This document shows, piece by piece, positions 1-12,200 of a stretch of DNA of 64,000 bases (the first letter of the stretch is position 1; each line of letters opens with the position of its first letter). The translations under genes and the position numbers were made by a program. The notes beneath the pieces were generated by a model. The model ran no database searches. It saw nothing but the letters and a program-made list of their open reading frames with translations, and had not been told where the DNA came from. This DNA is from Siphonodentalium dalli. Taxonomy: Eukaryota; Mollusca; Scaphopoda; Gadilida; Siphonodentaliidae. The stretch is from contig CP136061.1 in NCBI GenBank assembly GCA_032622095.1, positions 90,809,845 to 90,873,844 on the forward strand. Reading direction: 5' to 3'.

Positions 1-186
1 GCTTCCACCTGAAGCTATATATCGCTCAATCTGCGCCAAAATAGGCATGATAGAACATATCTAAAATGGTCAACAACAGTTTTAATGTGGCATATTTTCG
101 ATAGACATGGACGAGAACAATGAACACACGGGCATATGGAGTTCAACCGTGGCAGGTGTATGATATAACTGTAAAGTTCAACATAC

Positions 187-337
187 CCCATCCAAGAATG
201 AGCCAATATCTCATTCGTGATTTTGTAGCAAATACGTAGAGGACACTTATTGCTAAGTCGACACCTTCGATCAGCATAAAGAAAAACGCCACCAAGTAGA
301 AGAAATGAAGCAATGCTGCAACAAGGATGCAGGTTGT
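187..337 (-). CDS. Adhesion GPCR exon: TM3, intracellular loop 2, start of TM4
   Basis: This exon encodes the third membrane helix and the start of the fourth of a family B2 (adhesion) seven-helix receptor in the plasma membrane. The translation carries the family hallmarks in order: a TM3 start TTCILVAALLHFF, the central FFFMLIEGVDL (family pattern F-W-M-L-x-E-G) and a final LILGWG at the start of TM4. The Cys of TTC is the usual partner of the ECL2 disulphide. The acceptor is ttattttcag just above 337 and the donor is GTATGT just below 187. The exon is 151 bp, enters in phase 0 and leaves in phase 1, as the typical GWG|G junction does. The first Phe of FFFM stands where most members have Trp-Met. 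The following exons (TM4-TM7) would lie left of the window. Confidence 0.9.
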
Positions 338-990
338 CTGAAAATAAGCCATTATTGTTTCAGTGTGGAATATGGAAAAAACTACGACCCGAGTACATGA
401 CATTTCCCCTCAAATAATATGATTGTTTCTTGAGAGATAATTGCATACTATTTACATTTCCGTATAGTTAGGTGTGGTACATATATATTTTATAAGCTTT
501 TTATTTATATGGCTTATTCTCGGCCATTTCCACGATGTTATTTACGTTTCTGATTCGAGATAAATCCACGTCAGAGTTAAGAATCAGATGCAAGTTTTGA
601 TAGACAATGGCTGAAGACATTGAAAACAACACTTTTGTATAATCCAAAAACAACAATGAAAAAAAAAACAGGAAAATGCATAGCAACCACTATGACATAG
701 CAACCACATATCAGGTCAGCTTATTATTATACATAGAATGTAGTCATCATTGGTTATTTCTCATAAAAATTTAATCGTGCTGGTCTCATGCCATTTTCTA
801 CTGCTGACCAGTGAGCTAACAATACAATTTGGAGAGTTAACGTTTATATTTCGCCATAGTTTCAACTAGAGATGGGCTGTCCCAATGGATATATAGATAC
901 CCACATCGCAGCCGATGATGGAATGTTTTACACACTCAAGGTATGCTCTGGACGGTTAAGTCCGACGCACACATAACTCCATAAAAATAG

Positions 991-1350
991 TTGGACGGAC
1001 TTCATAATCGAAGGTGGTACACAGGTGCCCATGGTACTACATATACGTGCGAAGTTTCAACAAAATTGACTAAGAAATGTAGGAAAACAAGCTGGGGAAA
1101 AACATTTATGCATCTTGAGAACTTTTCGAAAGAGGGGGATATTTTTACCGATAAAAGTCGGACGGACATCATAATCGTAGTTGCACAGGTGCTGTGGTAC
1201 TAACTGTCTGTAACAAGTTTAAAAATAATTGACCGAAAACTGGAGGAATAAAAACTTTGACAAAGTTGCGTATACAGACAGACGGACATACAGACAAGCT
1301 GATACCTATATACCCCATATACCCTCGTTACGGGGATATAATGATGATGC
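991..1350 (+). repeat. Dispersed repeat tail of the 'acagacggacatacagacaagctga' type
   Basis: The segment ends with alternating acagacagacgg steps followed by 'ctgatacctatatacccc' and 'cgttacggggatataatgatgatg'. Tails of this wording recur many times in marine invertebrate genomes. Two phrases, 'gttggacggacttcataatcg' at about 990 and 'gtcggacggacatcataatcg' at about 1155, show an internal duplication of about 165 bp. It has no open frame of its own. Confidence 0.5.
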
Positions 1351-1917
1351 AAAAGAACACATATACATGTGCGCTTTGCCATTCACCTCAATATAGAACA
1401 TTGTACTGTCAATCAATGGATCACCAAACATCTGATTTAGCTTATTAGTTTACAGTACTTGTTGAATAGTATGGCCAAACATAGCACCAAATGTGTGGCT
1501 AGAGTTTTGGTAACTTAGCTATGCATAACCCTTCATAAATAACCAAAATCAGACCAACCATTACAATTGAACCTACGCATCGCTGGTACTGGTAGACACA
1601 CCAGCCTCGTGGCAGGCTATCGGTCAAAACACTGTTTTTTGCGTACGGTTGTGTAAAATAGAATGAGAATGGACAAGTATATATTCTAAAAATTACAATC
1701 GGTAACTAATAATATTACCCATCGCTATACAGTAATGCCCTAAGTAATCGACTCCGTAACCACAGCAGAATTATGGGTAACTTTTCAGGATATAGTCGGA
1801 AATATGGCTTGTTGCCGTTCATCGGAAAGCTCTCGGGGGCATTACCATAGCTCAATTTGACACGGCCAGATTAGCATTCCTACAATATCCATAAACAAGA
1901 TCATATATTGTATATCC

Positions 1918-2285
1918 ATGATTTTAATTATAGAATATAAAATATATTGGTTTCGCGAATGACCAACTCAGAATTCTGTTAAAATAACAATAACAACCAG
2001 CACCTAATTAACGAACCGCCGGCCGACTCAGCCGTCTCGAACCACAACTATCAGTGGGCTGCAGAACGAAAAATATCTATAAAAGTTGAACTATAAGACT
2101 TACAAATTATCTTTTAAATTGCTTTTATTGGTAATTGACATAGCTTGTCACAAACCAAAAATCAACATTATTGACATAATAATGTAAAGGACAATTAAAC
2201 GAAATTGAAATTCCCAACTACACCTTTTACCGGACTCGGCCTCCTGGTTGCGTAGTTCGACTTTTAAATAATAAACTGGAAAAAC
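1918..2285. repeat. Dispersed repeat family R1, copy 1
   Basis: This stretch is homologous, in reverse orientation, to 56,155-56,450. Shared blocks include 'ataacaataacaaccagcacc', 'gcagcccactg' read in reverse, 'ggcctc' with 'actcgg', and 'aatataaaatatattggttt'. I saw no terminal inverted repeat and no target duplication, so the class (SINE, MITE tail or other) is open. Confidence 0.65.
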
Positions 2286-3769
2286 CAATTTTCTATTTAT
2301 AAAACGCCCATCGGCCCACGTCTTTCTAAGGCCACCAGTATAAACGGGGGCGTGCCAATAACATGCTAGTACAAGAAAACCAAGATGCATGCATCAGGTC
2401 ACCCATAAACTATTTAGCATAGAATAATTCTGCTCTGTGAATTGTCCTGCAATTTCGATTGGAGTTTCACAACTGCATTTATTAGCGACGTTACAGAATG
2501 ACATACGATTACACAGGACGAACCTTGAATGTGGAACTATGTAAGAGTGAATATTAATGTTCTTAACCCTATGTTCCACCTTTAGTGGAAATGGGATCGT
2601 ACCTTATTCACACGCAAGTAGTGTAATTAAGTACCGGTAATTAGAAGTAACAAATCGTTTAGTTTCTATCGTATCGGCTGAAAGGACCATGAGCACATTG
2701 GTGGCCATGGATCTTCTCGTTAGCTGCTAATACAGTTAGCCTATTTGTCCGGATACGTTTATACACGTGTAGCATTGGCGGGCCAGAGCGTGTGTCGATA
2801 TGTTAATTGTTTACTTCATTAATAACCGATCAGCAGGGATTTGTCGTGATCACTTACGTGAAAGTGTGCTACTTAAAAGGGTTATCGATGGATCTATTAC
2901 ACCAACGTTTACAATGGGTTTAAAGAATAGGTAGATTATATAGGGACGCGTGCTCAATGATTAGATAGGGACGTGTGCTCAATTTTGGTGTGGACCGATG
3001 ATAGAAAAAAAATATCAGAGATGACTGTCGGCGGGAGGGGCTATTTTTTCTATAATTTTTAAAAAGAATTGAGCAGTTGCAATATGGCAGCAGCAAAAAA
3101 GGGTGTACAATAATAGACAAATTATGAGGGGGGGGGGGGGTGACGTGTAACTACGATTGAAACTAGATATTCAATTTGGAGATTATTGAATGAGAGATGT
3201 TATATTAAGGGATCCTGCAACTTTTTTCTTTTGAATAGCAGTTAAAAATGCGGAATCCTATTAAGCAGTCACAATTTTTTAATTATATGGATTAGGCGGT
3301 CAGAAATATTTGATCTGAGTCGGGGAAACCACCAATCAAAGGCCATATTTATTAGTATCTAGTATTATTGGTCTAACAAAGAGTAGATTAGTTGTCGGTA
3401 TCGGATCAAATTGCGGTTGAAGATGGATAACTCTAAATAAATGGGCTTTATGTGTATAACAAGGCCAAATTTGGTCGAACATGTTGATACATATATAAAT
3501 TTTCGGGCAATTTTAGACCATATTTTACAGCGGTTAGCATTATTTTACAACAATTTTTATAACTGAAGTGGATTCTATAATTGTTGTTGGAATCGGTACC
3601 TTTACATGAAAATTAAATAGTATTTAGGACCTATATGGATAGATACAAAGAGGGATTTGGGTCCAGTTGTATTTGCTGGATCGACAATGAATATGTCGAC
3701 AATGAATGAAAAAGGTTTGCCCAGTGAAGAGGGCCAAGTGTTAAAATTTGAATATGTTGGTACTTTTGG

Positions 3770-4575
3770 GTATCTTCAGTAGGGTGGTCTGAAGGAGATC
3801 ATATCATGACAACGTCCATCGGGACTTTTCGTATGTCAGCGACCTATTGTACATACTAGAGGTCCCATGTTTAATGCCACTCTTCAGGACAAGAAGAGGT
3901 TAATGCCAGAAATTATCGACCGTACTTCTTCAGTAGGGTGGTCTGAAGGAGATCATACCATAACACGTCCATCGGGACTCTGGAAGTGCAACTTTTCGTA
4001 TGTCAGAGACCTATTGTACATACCAGAGGTCCAATGTTTAATGCCACGCTTCAGGACAAGAAGGGGTTAATGCCAGAAATTATCGACCGTACTTCTTCAG
4101 TAGGGTGACCTGAAGGAGATCATATCATAACACGTCCATCGGGACTCGGGAAGTGCAACTTTTCGTATGTCAGCGACCTATTGTACATACCAGAAGTCCA
4201 ATGTTTAATGCCGCGCTTCAGGACAAGAAGGGGTTAATGCCAGAAATTATCGACCGTACTGCTTCAGTAGGGTGGTCTGAAGGAGATCATATCATAACAA
4301 CGTCCATTGGGATTCGGGAAGTGCAACTTTTCGTATGTCAGCGACCTATTGTACATACCAGAGGTCCCATGTTTAATGTCACTCTTCAGGACAAGAAGGA
4401 GTTAATGCCAGAAATTATCGACCACACTTCTTCAGTATTGTGGTCTGAATGAGATCATATCATAACAACGTCCATCGGGACTCGGGAAGTGCAATTGTTG
4501 GTATGTCAGCGACCTATTGTACATACCAGAGGCCCAATGTTTAATGCCACGCTTCAGGACAAGAAGGTTAATGCC
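3770..4575. repeat. Satellite array, 167-bp monomer, about five copies
   Basis: The phrase 'gggtggtctgaaggagatcat' recurs with starts near 3781, 3935, 4102, 4269 and 4437, so the spacing is 154, 167, 167 and 168 bp. Each monomer also contains 'ttaatgccagaaattatcga' and 'tatgtcagcgacctattgta'. The monomer length is not a multiple of three, so the short open frames across it are incidental. A degenerate monomer continues at 4866-5045 after the inserted transposon. Confidence 0.9.
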
Positions 4576-4856
4576 GCTGAAGGGGTCACTCTCACCAAAA
4601 AAGTGCTGAAGGGTACACATGGTTTGTGATCGCCACTAACATCGTTACTTAAACTGTGTTTCTGAAAGTTTGTAGCCCATTAGCAGTTTGATTTCAGTTC
4701 ATTTTAATGTTTATTGGAACGTAAACAATTATTCTCCTACAGATACAAAACTACACGCCATTTAGAACGACATTTCAAACCCTGTGTACCCTTCAGCACA
4801 TTTTCAAATCCTGTGTACCCTTCAGGACTTTTTTTTGTGAGAGTGACCCCTTTAGC
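4576..4856. mobile_element. 281-bp non-autonomous DNA transposon with ~50-bp TIRs and 9-bp target duplication
   Basis: The left end (GCTGAAGGGGTCACTCTCAC from 4576) and the reverse complement of the right end (GCTAAAGGGGTCACTCTCAC, ending at 4856) match over roughly 50 bp with a few differences. The element interrupts a satellite monomer and is flanked by the 9-bp direct repeat GTTAATGCC at 4567-4575 and 4857-4865, which occurs once in uninterrupted monomers. A 9-bp duplication fits Mutator-like elements among known superfamilies; that assignment is inference. Inside is a subrepeat of 'cctgtgtacccttcag'. Confidence 0.9.
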
Positions 4857-4865
4857 GTTAATGCC

Positions 4866-5045
4866 AGAAATGATCGACCGTACTTCATCAGTAGGGTGAC
4901 ACAAAATAGATAATATCATAACAACTTTCGTCGAGACAAGAGAAGTGCAACTTTTCGTATGTCGCCGAGCTATTGTACTGACACGTACATGTAATGATGT
5001 ATGCCACGGTGCGGGTCAAGAAGGTGTTAATACCAGAAATAATTG
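4866..5045. repeat. Degenerate terminal monomer of the 167-bp satellite
   Basis: It continues the satellite after the inserted element with 'agaaatgatcgaccgtactt', 'gtgcaacttttcgtatgtc' and 'gttaataccagaaata'. It has diverged more than the inner monomers, as array edges usually do. Confidence 0.75.
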
Positions 5046-6815
5046 ACATAATATCACAATTACAACGTTAAGTTCACCGGCCCGGGAGACAGGAAATTCA
5101 CAATTTCTCAGAGTCATGTTGGCGAGCTATAATTAATAATGTGAGTGCGTGGTTCTATGTTAAATGTGATCCTTATGCCATGTCTCAACATGTCAATAAC
5201 ACAATATGACAGCGCCCACACCACGCAGCCACGTGCATTTGACCCCGCCTTAAACTATATTATAATATATTAATATTCATGATGTATACAATAGCTCGCT
5301 GACTATTATGTGTTACCTCGCAGAAAATGGCAACACGCCAACTAACAGAACAAAGCGTCATTGAAATCTGCGATTATACAAATCAACTTCGCAGGTGCGG
5401 TGGATATTTGCAGAACTGATCTTACCATCGTGTTATCAACACAAAATGTACCATTATTGATCAAATAACATCGACATCATAAATTAAATAAATGAAACAA
5501 GTCAAAAGAAATTTCTCTGCCTGGACTAATAAAAAAAATGGCAACGTCTTCATCGAATTCTATCAATTCTGCGCATGCGCATGCGAAAGAAACTGTCAAA
5601 TAAGGAGTTGCCATACAAGGAAACGGCAATCTCAATAATTACCAAGCAAAGTCCTAACATACAAGTCAGAAATATTGTTTCATGATCGAACTGCGGACCT
5701 GATAATTATCGCAATATTTAGGCGAAATATAATTTTTAATTAGTTAATCACATGATTTAGACATCAACACACCCTTAAAGACACAATACACCGCCATGCA
5801 ATGCCGTTATTTAACTGGGTCGGTGTTTGTTGTTATCAATCGTTTATTGCTTCGTTTATAGTAAGACCCTTGTATATGTTCTGCGCATGCGCATGTCAAT
5901 TTCCATATTTGGAATTTCCATATATGGGATTTGTGTTAACCGCAATACCGATGAAACCCAACAAATACCACGCAATTATCTTTGCATAAAAATAAGATAT
6001 ATTGTAATTTATGCAACTACGACCCTGATAAATAATGAAATATAGCGGCCAATTCATTTTAAGATCGTTATTTCACATTGCTTTAGGCATCAATACACTC
6101 TTAAACGCACATAAACGACCCATTGGCGTCAAATTAAATATACTCGGTATTTATTATATTACTTTTTTATTGCCCAGTATAGAGTTAGACCCTCGACACC
6201 TCTCAATATATTTGGGCTAAATTCATCTGATGCGATATTATTCCTCGAAATAAACAACAAAACCGTCGTTACTTCGAAATGTAGTTTGGGCTAACATTTA
6301 CACAAATCCTCCACCTATTTTCTTTCGACACACATATCACTTCAAAATCCACTATGATATAAACACCCAAATTGGGTGAAATGAGTCGATCGATAATTGC
6401 ACTAAAACATATTCATATTCAGTTCTTGTATGGACTCAAAATGAGGCGACAACGTGTTGCTTTTCGAGAGAACAGGCTGAAATATTCACTTACATGTAGG
6501 TACATATTCGACGTATTTGATTCTGAAATATAGGCCCATAGTGGACCGATACCCGTCATTCCGTTTTATGTCGCGGGCCACTATGAAAACACATTATAAA
6601 GAGATGCATATGGTAAGTCGATTTAGGTTCCTTTAGGCTATGGAGTGTAATTCAGTTTTTTAAACAATGCCAATATGGGCTTATTTGTCTATTTAAAATG
6701 AGAATATTTTCAGGAGAACAGACTGAACCCACGGAGCCATACAGTCGTTTAATGTGGATGGGCTGGTCACGAATAAGCTACCACATTCGATGTGTTCCAG
6801 GTTATTATGTGGTAC

Positions 6816-6918
6816 CTTGTGGTCAACCTCAGTAACACCTGCTAAGAAAACAGTGTATGCCACAAGCAAGGATCCACACAGGTTCAAAAGCAATACCGAA
6901 TTATCTGTTTTCAGGAAC
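6816..6918 (-). CDS. Adhesion GPCR exon: intracellular loop 1 and TM2
   Basis: The exon encodes the second membrane helix of the receptor. It starts FLKTDNSVLLLNLC and continues SLLVAYTVFLAGV, matching the family pattern of a charged loop followed by L-N-L-x-x-S-L and F-x-x-G. The acceptor is an excellent 'tctctttccaattgcag' above 6918; the donor is the weak GTACCA below 6816. It enters in phase 2, completing the Lys codon begun by the TM1 exon, and leaves in phase 0, which is what the TM3 exon needs. Length is 103 bp. The donor is the least certain edge, but the phase agreement with both neighbours supports it. Confidence 0.85.
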
Positions 6919-8613
6919 CTGCAATTGGAAAGAGAATTGTGGTTTATGCGCAAACGCATCAAAGACACGGTCTATGTTTGGTAGTCTGGTTTTAGTAGTA
7001 AGTATCTTAAGTGTCAAATAATAGTGACATAATCGTTCACTTTGTGATACAAGCGTGACATTTAGCAATAGATATCAGTGTGGAGTACTGATTATTTTCC
7101 CCGGCAAACCAATCAGAATGGCCGATACATTCAACATGGCCGCCACTTTTCAAAATGGCCACCACTTTCATATTGTACTCAACATATACGATATAGTATA
7201 TCAAACACATTTTGTCCGTTGTTTGTCACATACATTTACTAATTGACAACAATAAGCATAAATATGTCAAAATAAGAAGACACTGTCAAGCAGTCATCAA
7301 CATTTTCTGATTTTGATTCCTAAAAATGTTTGAACGACGGTCAATACGGCAAAAATCGTCCACTTCGTGATAGCAGCATGTATAGAACGGTTATAATTAG
7401 TTCAACCTTTAATAAAATTGTGTGTTCCTTGAATATATATTTTAAAAGTTAAATATTTACAGTTATATGATTTTACATAATCATATTCACAAGTCAGTAT
7501 GTCAATATGTCAAACGAATATAAGTGTCATTCACACACTAAAACTAACACGTAGAAATGCACAAGTATGTTCAAAATTCATGACATTTTACTTTGTGGTT
7601 GATTGATCACCGTTCAGTTAATAAGCCATAAAACGACTTTTGGCGGAGAAATTGTCACGCAGATGGTTCATTGGACTTGAAAATCATACCACTTAAAACA
7701 GACACATGACAAACCTGGCCCGGTTCACTAATTATACTTTAATTGGACAACCCTTCTGGGTAGCTTATGGTAGTATATGGCAGCCTGGTCCTTACTGACT
7801 GAGCCACGGGTTAACCATATACATGTGTAATGTTGGGTCATGGGTTGGTAGCATAACGTCACAATTTGGAGTACATGTAGTTTGATTTGACAATTAAGAT
7901 ACACTTATAATTTCAAACACCACATGGACACGAGCGAATTTTGCGAGCGATAAATTCTACACCGATCCCATAAAGTGCAAGAACAGTCAGATTATTGTTG
8001 TAAACGGATATTGAAAGATAAAAAGTTACTTTTCAATGAGCTGATAATACAAAAAAGTATGTATTATTATTTGTGAAGGGGTCTGCTCCAGCCCACAGCC
8101 GACGACAGAATACACAATGAACCACAACTTTGAAGGAACAATGGCATCGCTTGGCATGGTCAATGCTATTATGATCTTTGGTACCATCAATGAATTGTTC
8201 GTGTGGTATTCTTCAAGGCTTGATTATGGTATCAAGAAAAAGATAATACACATTTCTTTATAAAATGTTCAACTCTATGGATGGATGAAAGTGAATCATA
8301 ATATACTTTGCAGTGACATTGCATCGTGTAGTCTGTGGTTCACTTTGAATGACCATTCTGTGTCACTATAGTCTGCGACCACCGACCGGGATAATACAGT
8401 TGAAACAAATAAAATGCCAATAGATTGATACAGTGATCAACTAGAACATTTCAGTCAAGTTTATAATGGATTGTAGTTCCTTGGACGCACGGACAACTGC
8501 TTGGCAAAATCTAGCAATTGTTTTCATTTCTGCCCGGTGGCTATAGTACAACCTTGCCACTCTTTGTGGATTTGTACTGGAAGTTTTAAGAATGCCATAT
8601 TAGCAATACTCAC
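6919..8613 (-). other. Receptor intron between TM1 and TM2 exons
   Basis: A 1.7-kb intron. Around 7118-7165 there is a short 'atggccgccacttttcaaaa' type repeat shared loosely with 37.18 and 61.9-62.8 kb. I see no gene, and the 8117-8260 open stretch on plus has no recognisable domain. Confidence 0.5.
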
Positions 8614-8717
8614 TTCCATAGAGCGGCATAAACAAGTATTGTCATCACCAGTCCAAATATAGATACTGCACACCCAACTTGTGATATATAACTAAGTATA
8701 TATTCGTGGATGCCGCC
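8614..8717 (-). CDS. Adhesion GPCR exon: end of tethered agonist linker and TM1
   Basis: The translation starts GGIHEYILSYISQVGCAVS and continues IFGLVMTILVYAALW. This fits the TM1 signature of adhesion receptors (L-S-x-I-x-x-V-G-C-x-x-S). The acceptor 'tgtttgcag' lies just above 8717 and the strong donor GTGAGT just below 8614. It enters in phase 0 from the GPS exon and leaves in phase 2 into the TM2 exon. At 104 bp it is typical of the short exons that encode the receptor's membrane part here. Confidence 0.92.
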
Positions 8718-9164
8718 CTGCAAACACATGCATTGAACAGAATGTTTAGATTAAGGTATTAAATGCTGAGTTAATTATCCAAAATTCTGACTTCTAGAAT
8801 ATAATGTTTATCACGAGTAACGGTGATATGCATGAGCTTCAAAAAGGTATTTCTTGATGAACTATTTTTAATAAATATAAGACATTGGGCGCTTGTTTTG
8901 ACAGGTTAACACATATTTACCTGTGTCATTGAATACGTGAACTGAGTTGTATCTTCGTTTTCGCAGTTAATGTGATATATACAACAGTTTATCTACGTCG
9001 CTACAATTTGTTGACGTATATCACACCATCCGCTAGTTTAACATCACGTTTCTATGAGTGATTTTCGTCTTCCAGTTGAGTGATGTAGGCACTGCTGGTA
9101 AAGTAATGTGCTAAAATACCACTTACTGACAGCTCATATTTCAATCTGAATCGTATACACTCAC
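8718..9164 (-). other. Short receptor intron between GPS and TM1 exons
   Basis: A 447-bp intron with a GTGAGT donor and a tttgcag acceptor on the minus strand. Nothing else is seen in it. Confidence 0.7.
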
Positions 9165-9285
9165 CGTTTCACTCGGGCTCATCAGTATGGCAAAGTTGGT
9201 GAAGTGATCGCACGCGCAGTGTGTTTCGTTGTTGGTAGATCTGACTAATACACATCCCTCTGTTGACCATCTGCCACCAACTTCA
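9165..9285 (-). CDS. Adhesion GPCR exon: second half of GPS motif, cleavage site and tethered agonist
   Basis: This exon carries the core of the GPCR proteolysis site. In order it has GGRWSTEGC, then C-A-C-D-H-F-T-N-F-A-I-L-M. The cleavage point expected from the family is between F and T of H-F|T, so TNFAILM would be the tethered agonist (Stachel). The P2 His and P1' Thr are present; P1 is Phe where most members have Leu. The acceptor 'cgataattag' (upstream of 9285) is preceded by a pyrimidine stretch and the donor is GTGAGT below 9165. It enters completing an AG|T Ser codon from the exon at 13.7 kb and leaves in phase 0. Confidence 0.93.
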
Positions 9286-12200
9286 CTAATTATCGAAAAT
9301 GAAACCAAATAGTGTACAATAAATGAACCACACAGTACTGCATTAACTAATTGTTATGTAAAGCAACACATAGATAGGTATATGAGTTTAATCAATATGA
9401 TAATACACATGTAATGTATATAATGTAGCGGACCGCGACCTGAATAGTCAGAGGTGATGCTCTATAGATATAGACACTCGAGATGGAACTGAGTAAGCAT
9501 ACTTTGTCAGTGAATAGTGTCTTGTATACTATTTGGGGTGCATATTAAATGAGGTACTTTGGTAATACACATCAGGATTGGCTCTTCTGTTATGGTAGTG
9601 TCCCACAACCATATTTGGAGGTGGTGCTTCATTGTATGATACTCGGTGTTCGAGGTTAGACGTGAGGTCCTTGGAGGGCCGAGCGTCTGCTATTCAGGTC
9701 TATGTTCCATGTGTTAGTTGATATGATTATTGTTATTGGTCCTTGAATCAAGCGGTATGAATCAAGTGGGGGTTTTAGTAGATGTATAGGTAATTACATG
9801 GCATTACTATACGATATACAAAGCAATCGCATGCATGGTATGGAATGATGTTATGAAACACACTGGTTTGTGCTTGCTAAAAATCAGACCATAGCAGAAA
9901 TTGAGAGATCAAAATATCTGTTAATAGTTTACTGAAATCAATATTATGCATATGTCACGGAAAACTTACAGTGGGTAATTGCTTTGGTGACCCCCCCCCA
10001 TTTAAACAGTATACATATGTCGCCCGATGTCGAGGGAGTTTGTATCATTACTCTCAAGACATGCCCACACAGAAAGCATCTACGTTGCAATAACATAACA
10101 ATACAAACACGCCAATGAAATTTGGTATAAGGGGTAAGCGTACAGTCGAACTCTTGCACGACAATACCAACAATAACTTATAACCAACCTACCCCAATCC
10201 ACCGACTCGTACAATATCGCACCATGATTGCGACAAAAATATATTGAGCTACCCAGACATTTCGAGAAAAAAAGTATAGTATACTAACGCGAACCAAAGC
10301 CGGACGCTTAGGGTAGATTGTAGACTATATCTGATTTTGTGATGTCACCAATTATTATCTAATATGACGCTGGTATATTGAAATTTTGCGACCACTTTTG
10401 TTGTAAAGTAGATCGATGGGCTTAAAGCATTAATGTCGTAATCGGAAATAAACATGTTTGTTAGTCAGTTACCGGCGTTTCAAAATGAGGGGATTTACCA
10501 TCGGAACTATGCACAGTGAAGTTCATTCGTAGCGGCGGTTTACATTTTATTGAGAACAGAATTATGACATATTAAGGACTGTCAAATATTTGCATTGGAG
10601 TGGCCTAAAATATAAATCGCGCGTGCAATGAAAAATTCTTAATCACTCTGGCAGGATGATACTGGAGACAATACTGGAATCGATATTCGGTGATTCATGC
10701 AAACTTTATTATATCGCGTTTAAATTATCCTAATATTACATAGTACATACTTGAATCTGATAATCCTTATATATCCTTCCATTTTTATGAATCGACAGGG
10801 AACACACACTTATGAACAAAGCAGAAGATACATTCAGGTTATCGCGAATTTGGTCGATGGTGAAAGCTATATGATGTTCGTCGAGTTTCGTTGAAATCGA
10901 CATGATGATATTTTATGAATGATATGAACATGATGAAAACGACAAGCTTCTTCGTATAGTACACATCTCAATCGGATGGCGCACACAGCGTCAATAATAT
11001 AATAGTTAATTTCAGTAAAATACTCCCATCTCGACAACAACCAACAGTCTTGATTTTTGAATACTTTTGATAGTTTGATGTTGGGAGCTTATATTCTATA
11101 ATAATTTGTACAAAAGGAACGGATATCAAAAGTTTTTTTTCGGTTTTAAGTCTGAGTTGAGAGCTCGTTGTTTGTTTGGTTGTGAATCTCTGATTTCTTA
11201 CATGACCTGATGTTTGATTGACATAATTTATACACGATATTGCTAGCTATAGGATATACGCCATCCAGTCAATCAATCGGGAAAAGTGCTATAACACGCA
11301 ACACCGTGAAATAATAGCGTTAGATTTAGGATGAGATCGTAGTAAAAGTCAAGTTCAGCCACAGGGTAGTTAACATAAAATGCAGACGAACATATTACAT
11401 GTTGGACAGGAGTCTTGGCAAAGTTACTGAAGACCCATGTAATAATAAAAAAATATTCTGCTCACTCACCTGATACGGTCTAAGCTAATGCAATATCATA
11501 ACACATTATGAGGTATTTTGTACTACTATCCATTGCGTTACACCTATAGTATTAAAAGTTTTACTGGTACGATGAAATATTTTAATGCTCTTCAGGACGC
11601 TGGTTATCATTATCCCCGCTGCCGACAGTAAACCACGGTGCGAGCGTCAGTAAACAGCACATTGGGCCATAACAGTTAGACTTTTTGATACTAGGGTTAG
11701 TCTAATTAGACAGAAGTAGTCCATTTAGAAGTTATACTAACCAATGGAAGCCGTATATGATAGGCAATGCCTATTTATAGTGTGACAGTAGTTCAGAGAA
11801 AATTCAGATAACAGTTCTCGAGAAAAAACACAATCTTAGTCGAGCACATTCAGAATGTGGGTAAATTTAACCCTTTACCCAACAAACCGGCCAAATAAAG
11901 CTGCAACAGCCTAAATTATCTTGGGTCTGTCTCAATAGAACCATACAAATATGGATATCATTGGAACCGGCTCCTTGACCACATTGTGATAGTTACAGTT
12001 ATGCCCTGTGCCAATGCATTCTCTTATATATGCGAGTCGACCATAGGTCGCCTCGCATATATAAGAGAATGCATTGGTTTAAAAAAATCTTTTTTTAACA
12101 CTTTTTACCATTTTTTCTTACATTCTTTAACAATTTTATAATTTTAATGTGTTAAACCAATGCATTCCCTTATATATGCGAGGCGACATATGGTCGACTC

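Larger units (their letters stand above)
338..6815 (-). other. Receptor intron between TM2 and TM3 exons
   Basis: A 6.5-kb intron of the receptor with no coding signal that I can support. It contains a mollusc-like dispersed tail (991-1350), one copy of a roughly 350-bp dispersed repeat (1918-2285), a 13-base G run near 3128, a 167-bp satellite (3770-5045) with a transposon inside it, and otherwise AT-rich sequence. The 2300-3770 and 5046-6815 stretches hold nothing I recognise; 5570-5585 and 5882-5896 carry alternating GCATGCGC tracts. Confidence 0.6.

Noticed and set aside
8117-8260. Small plus-strand gene starting MNHNFEGTM
   Set aside because: A single short frame without domain or splice context, inside a receptor intron.
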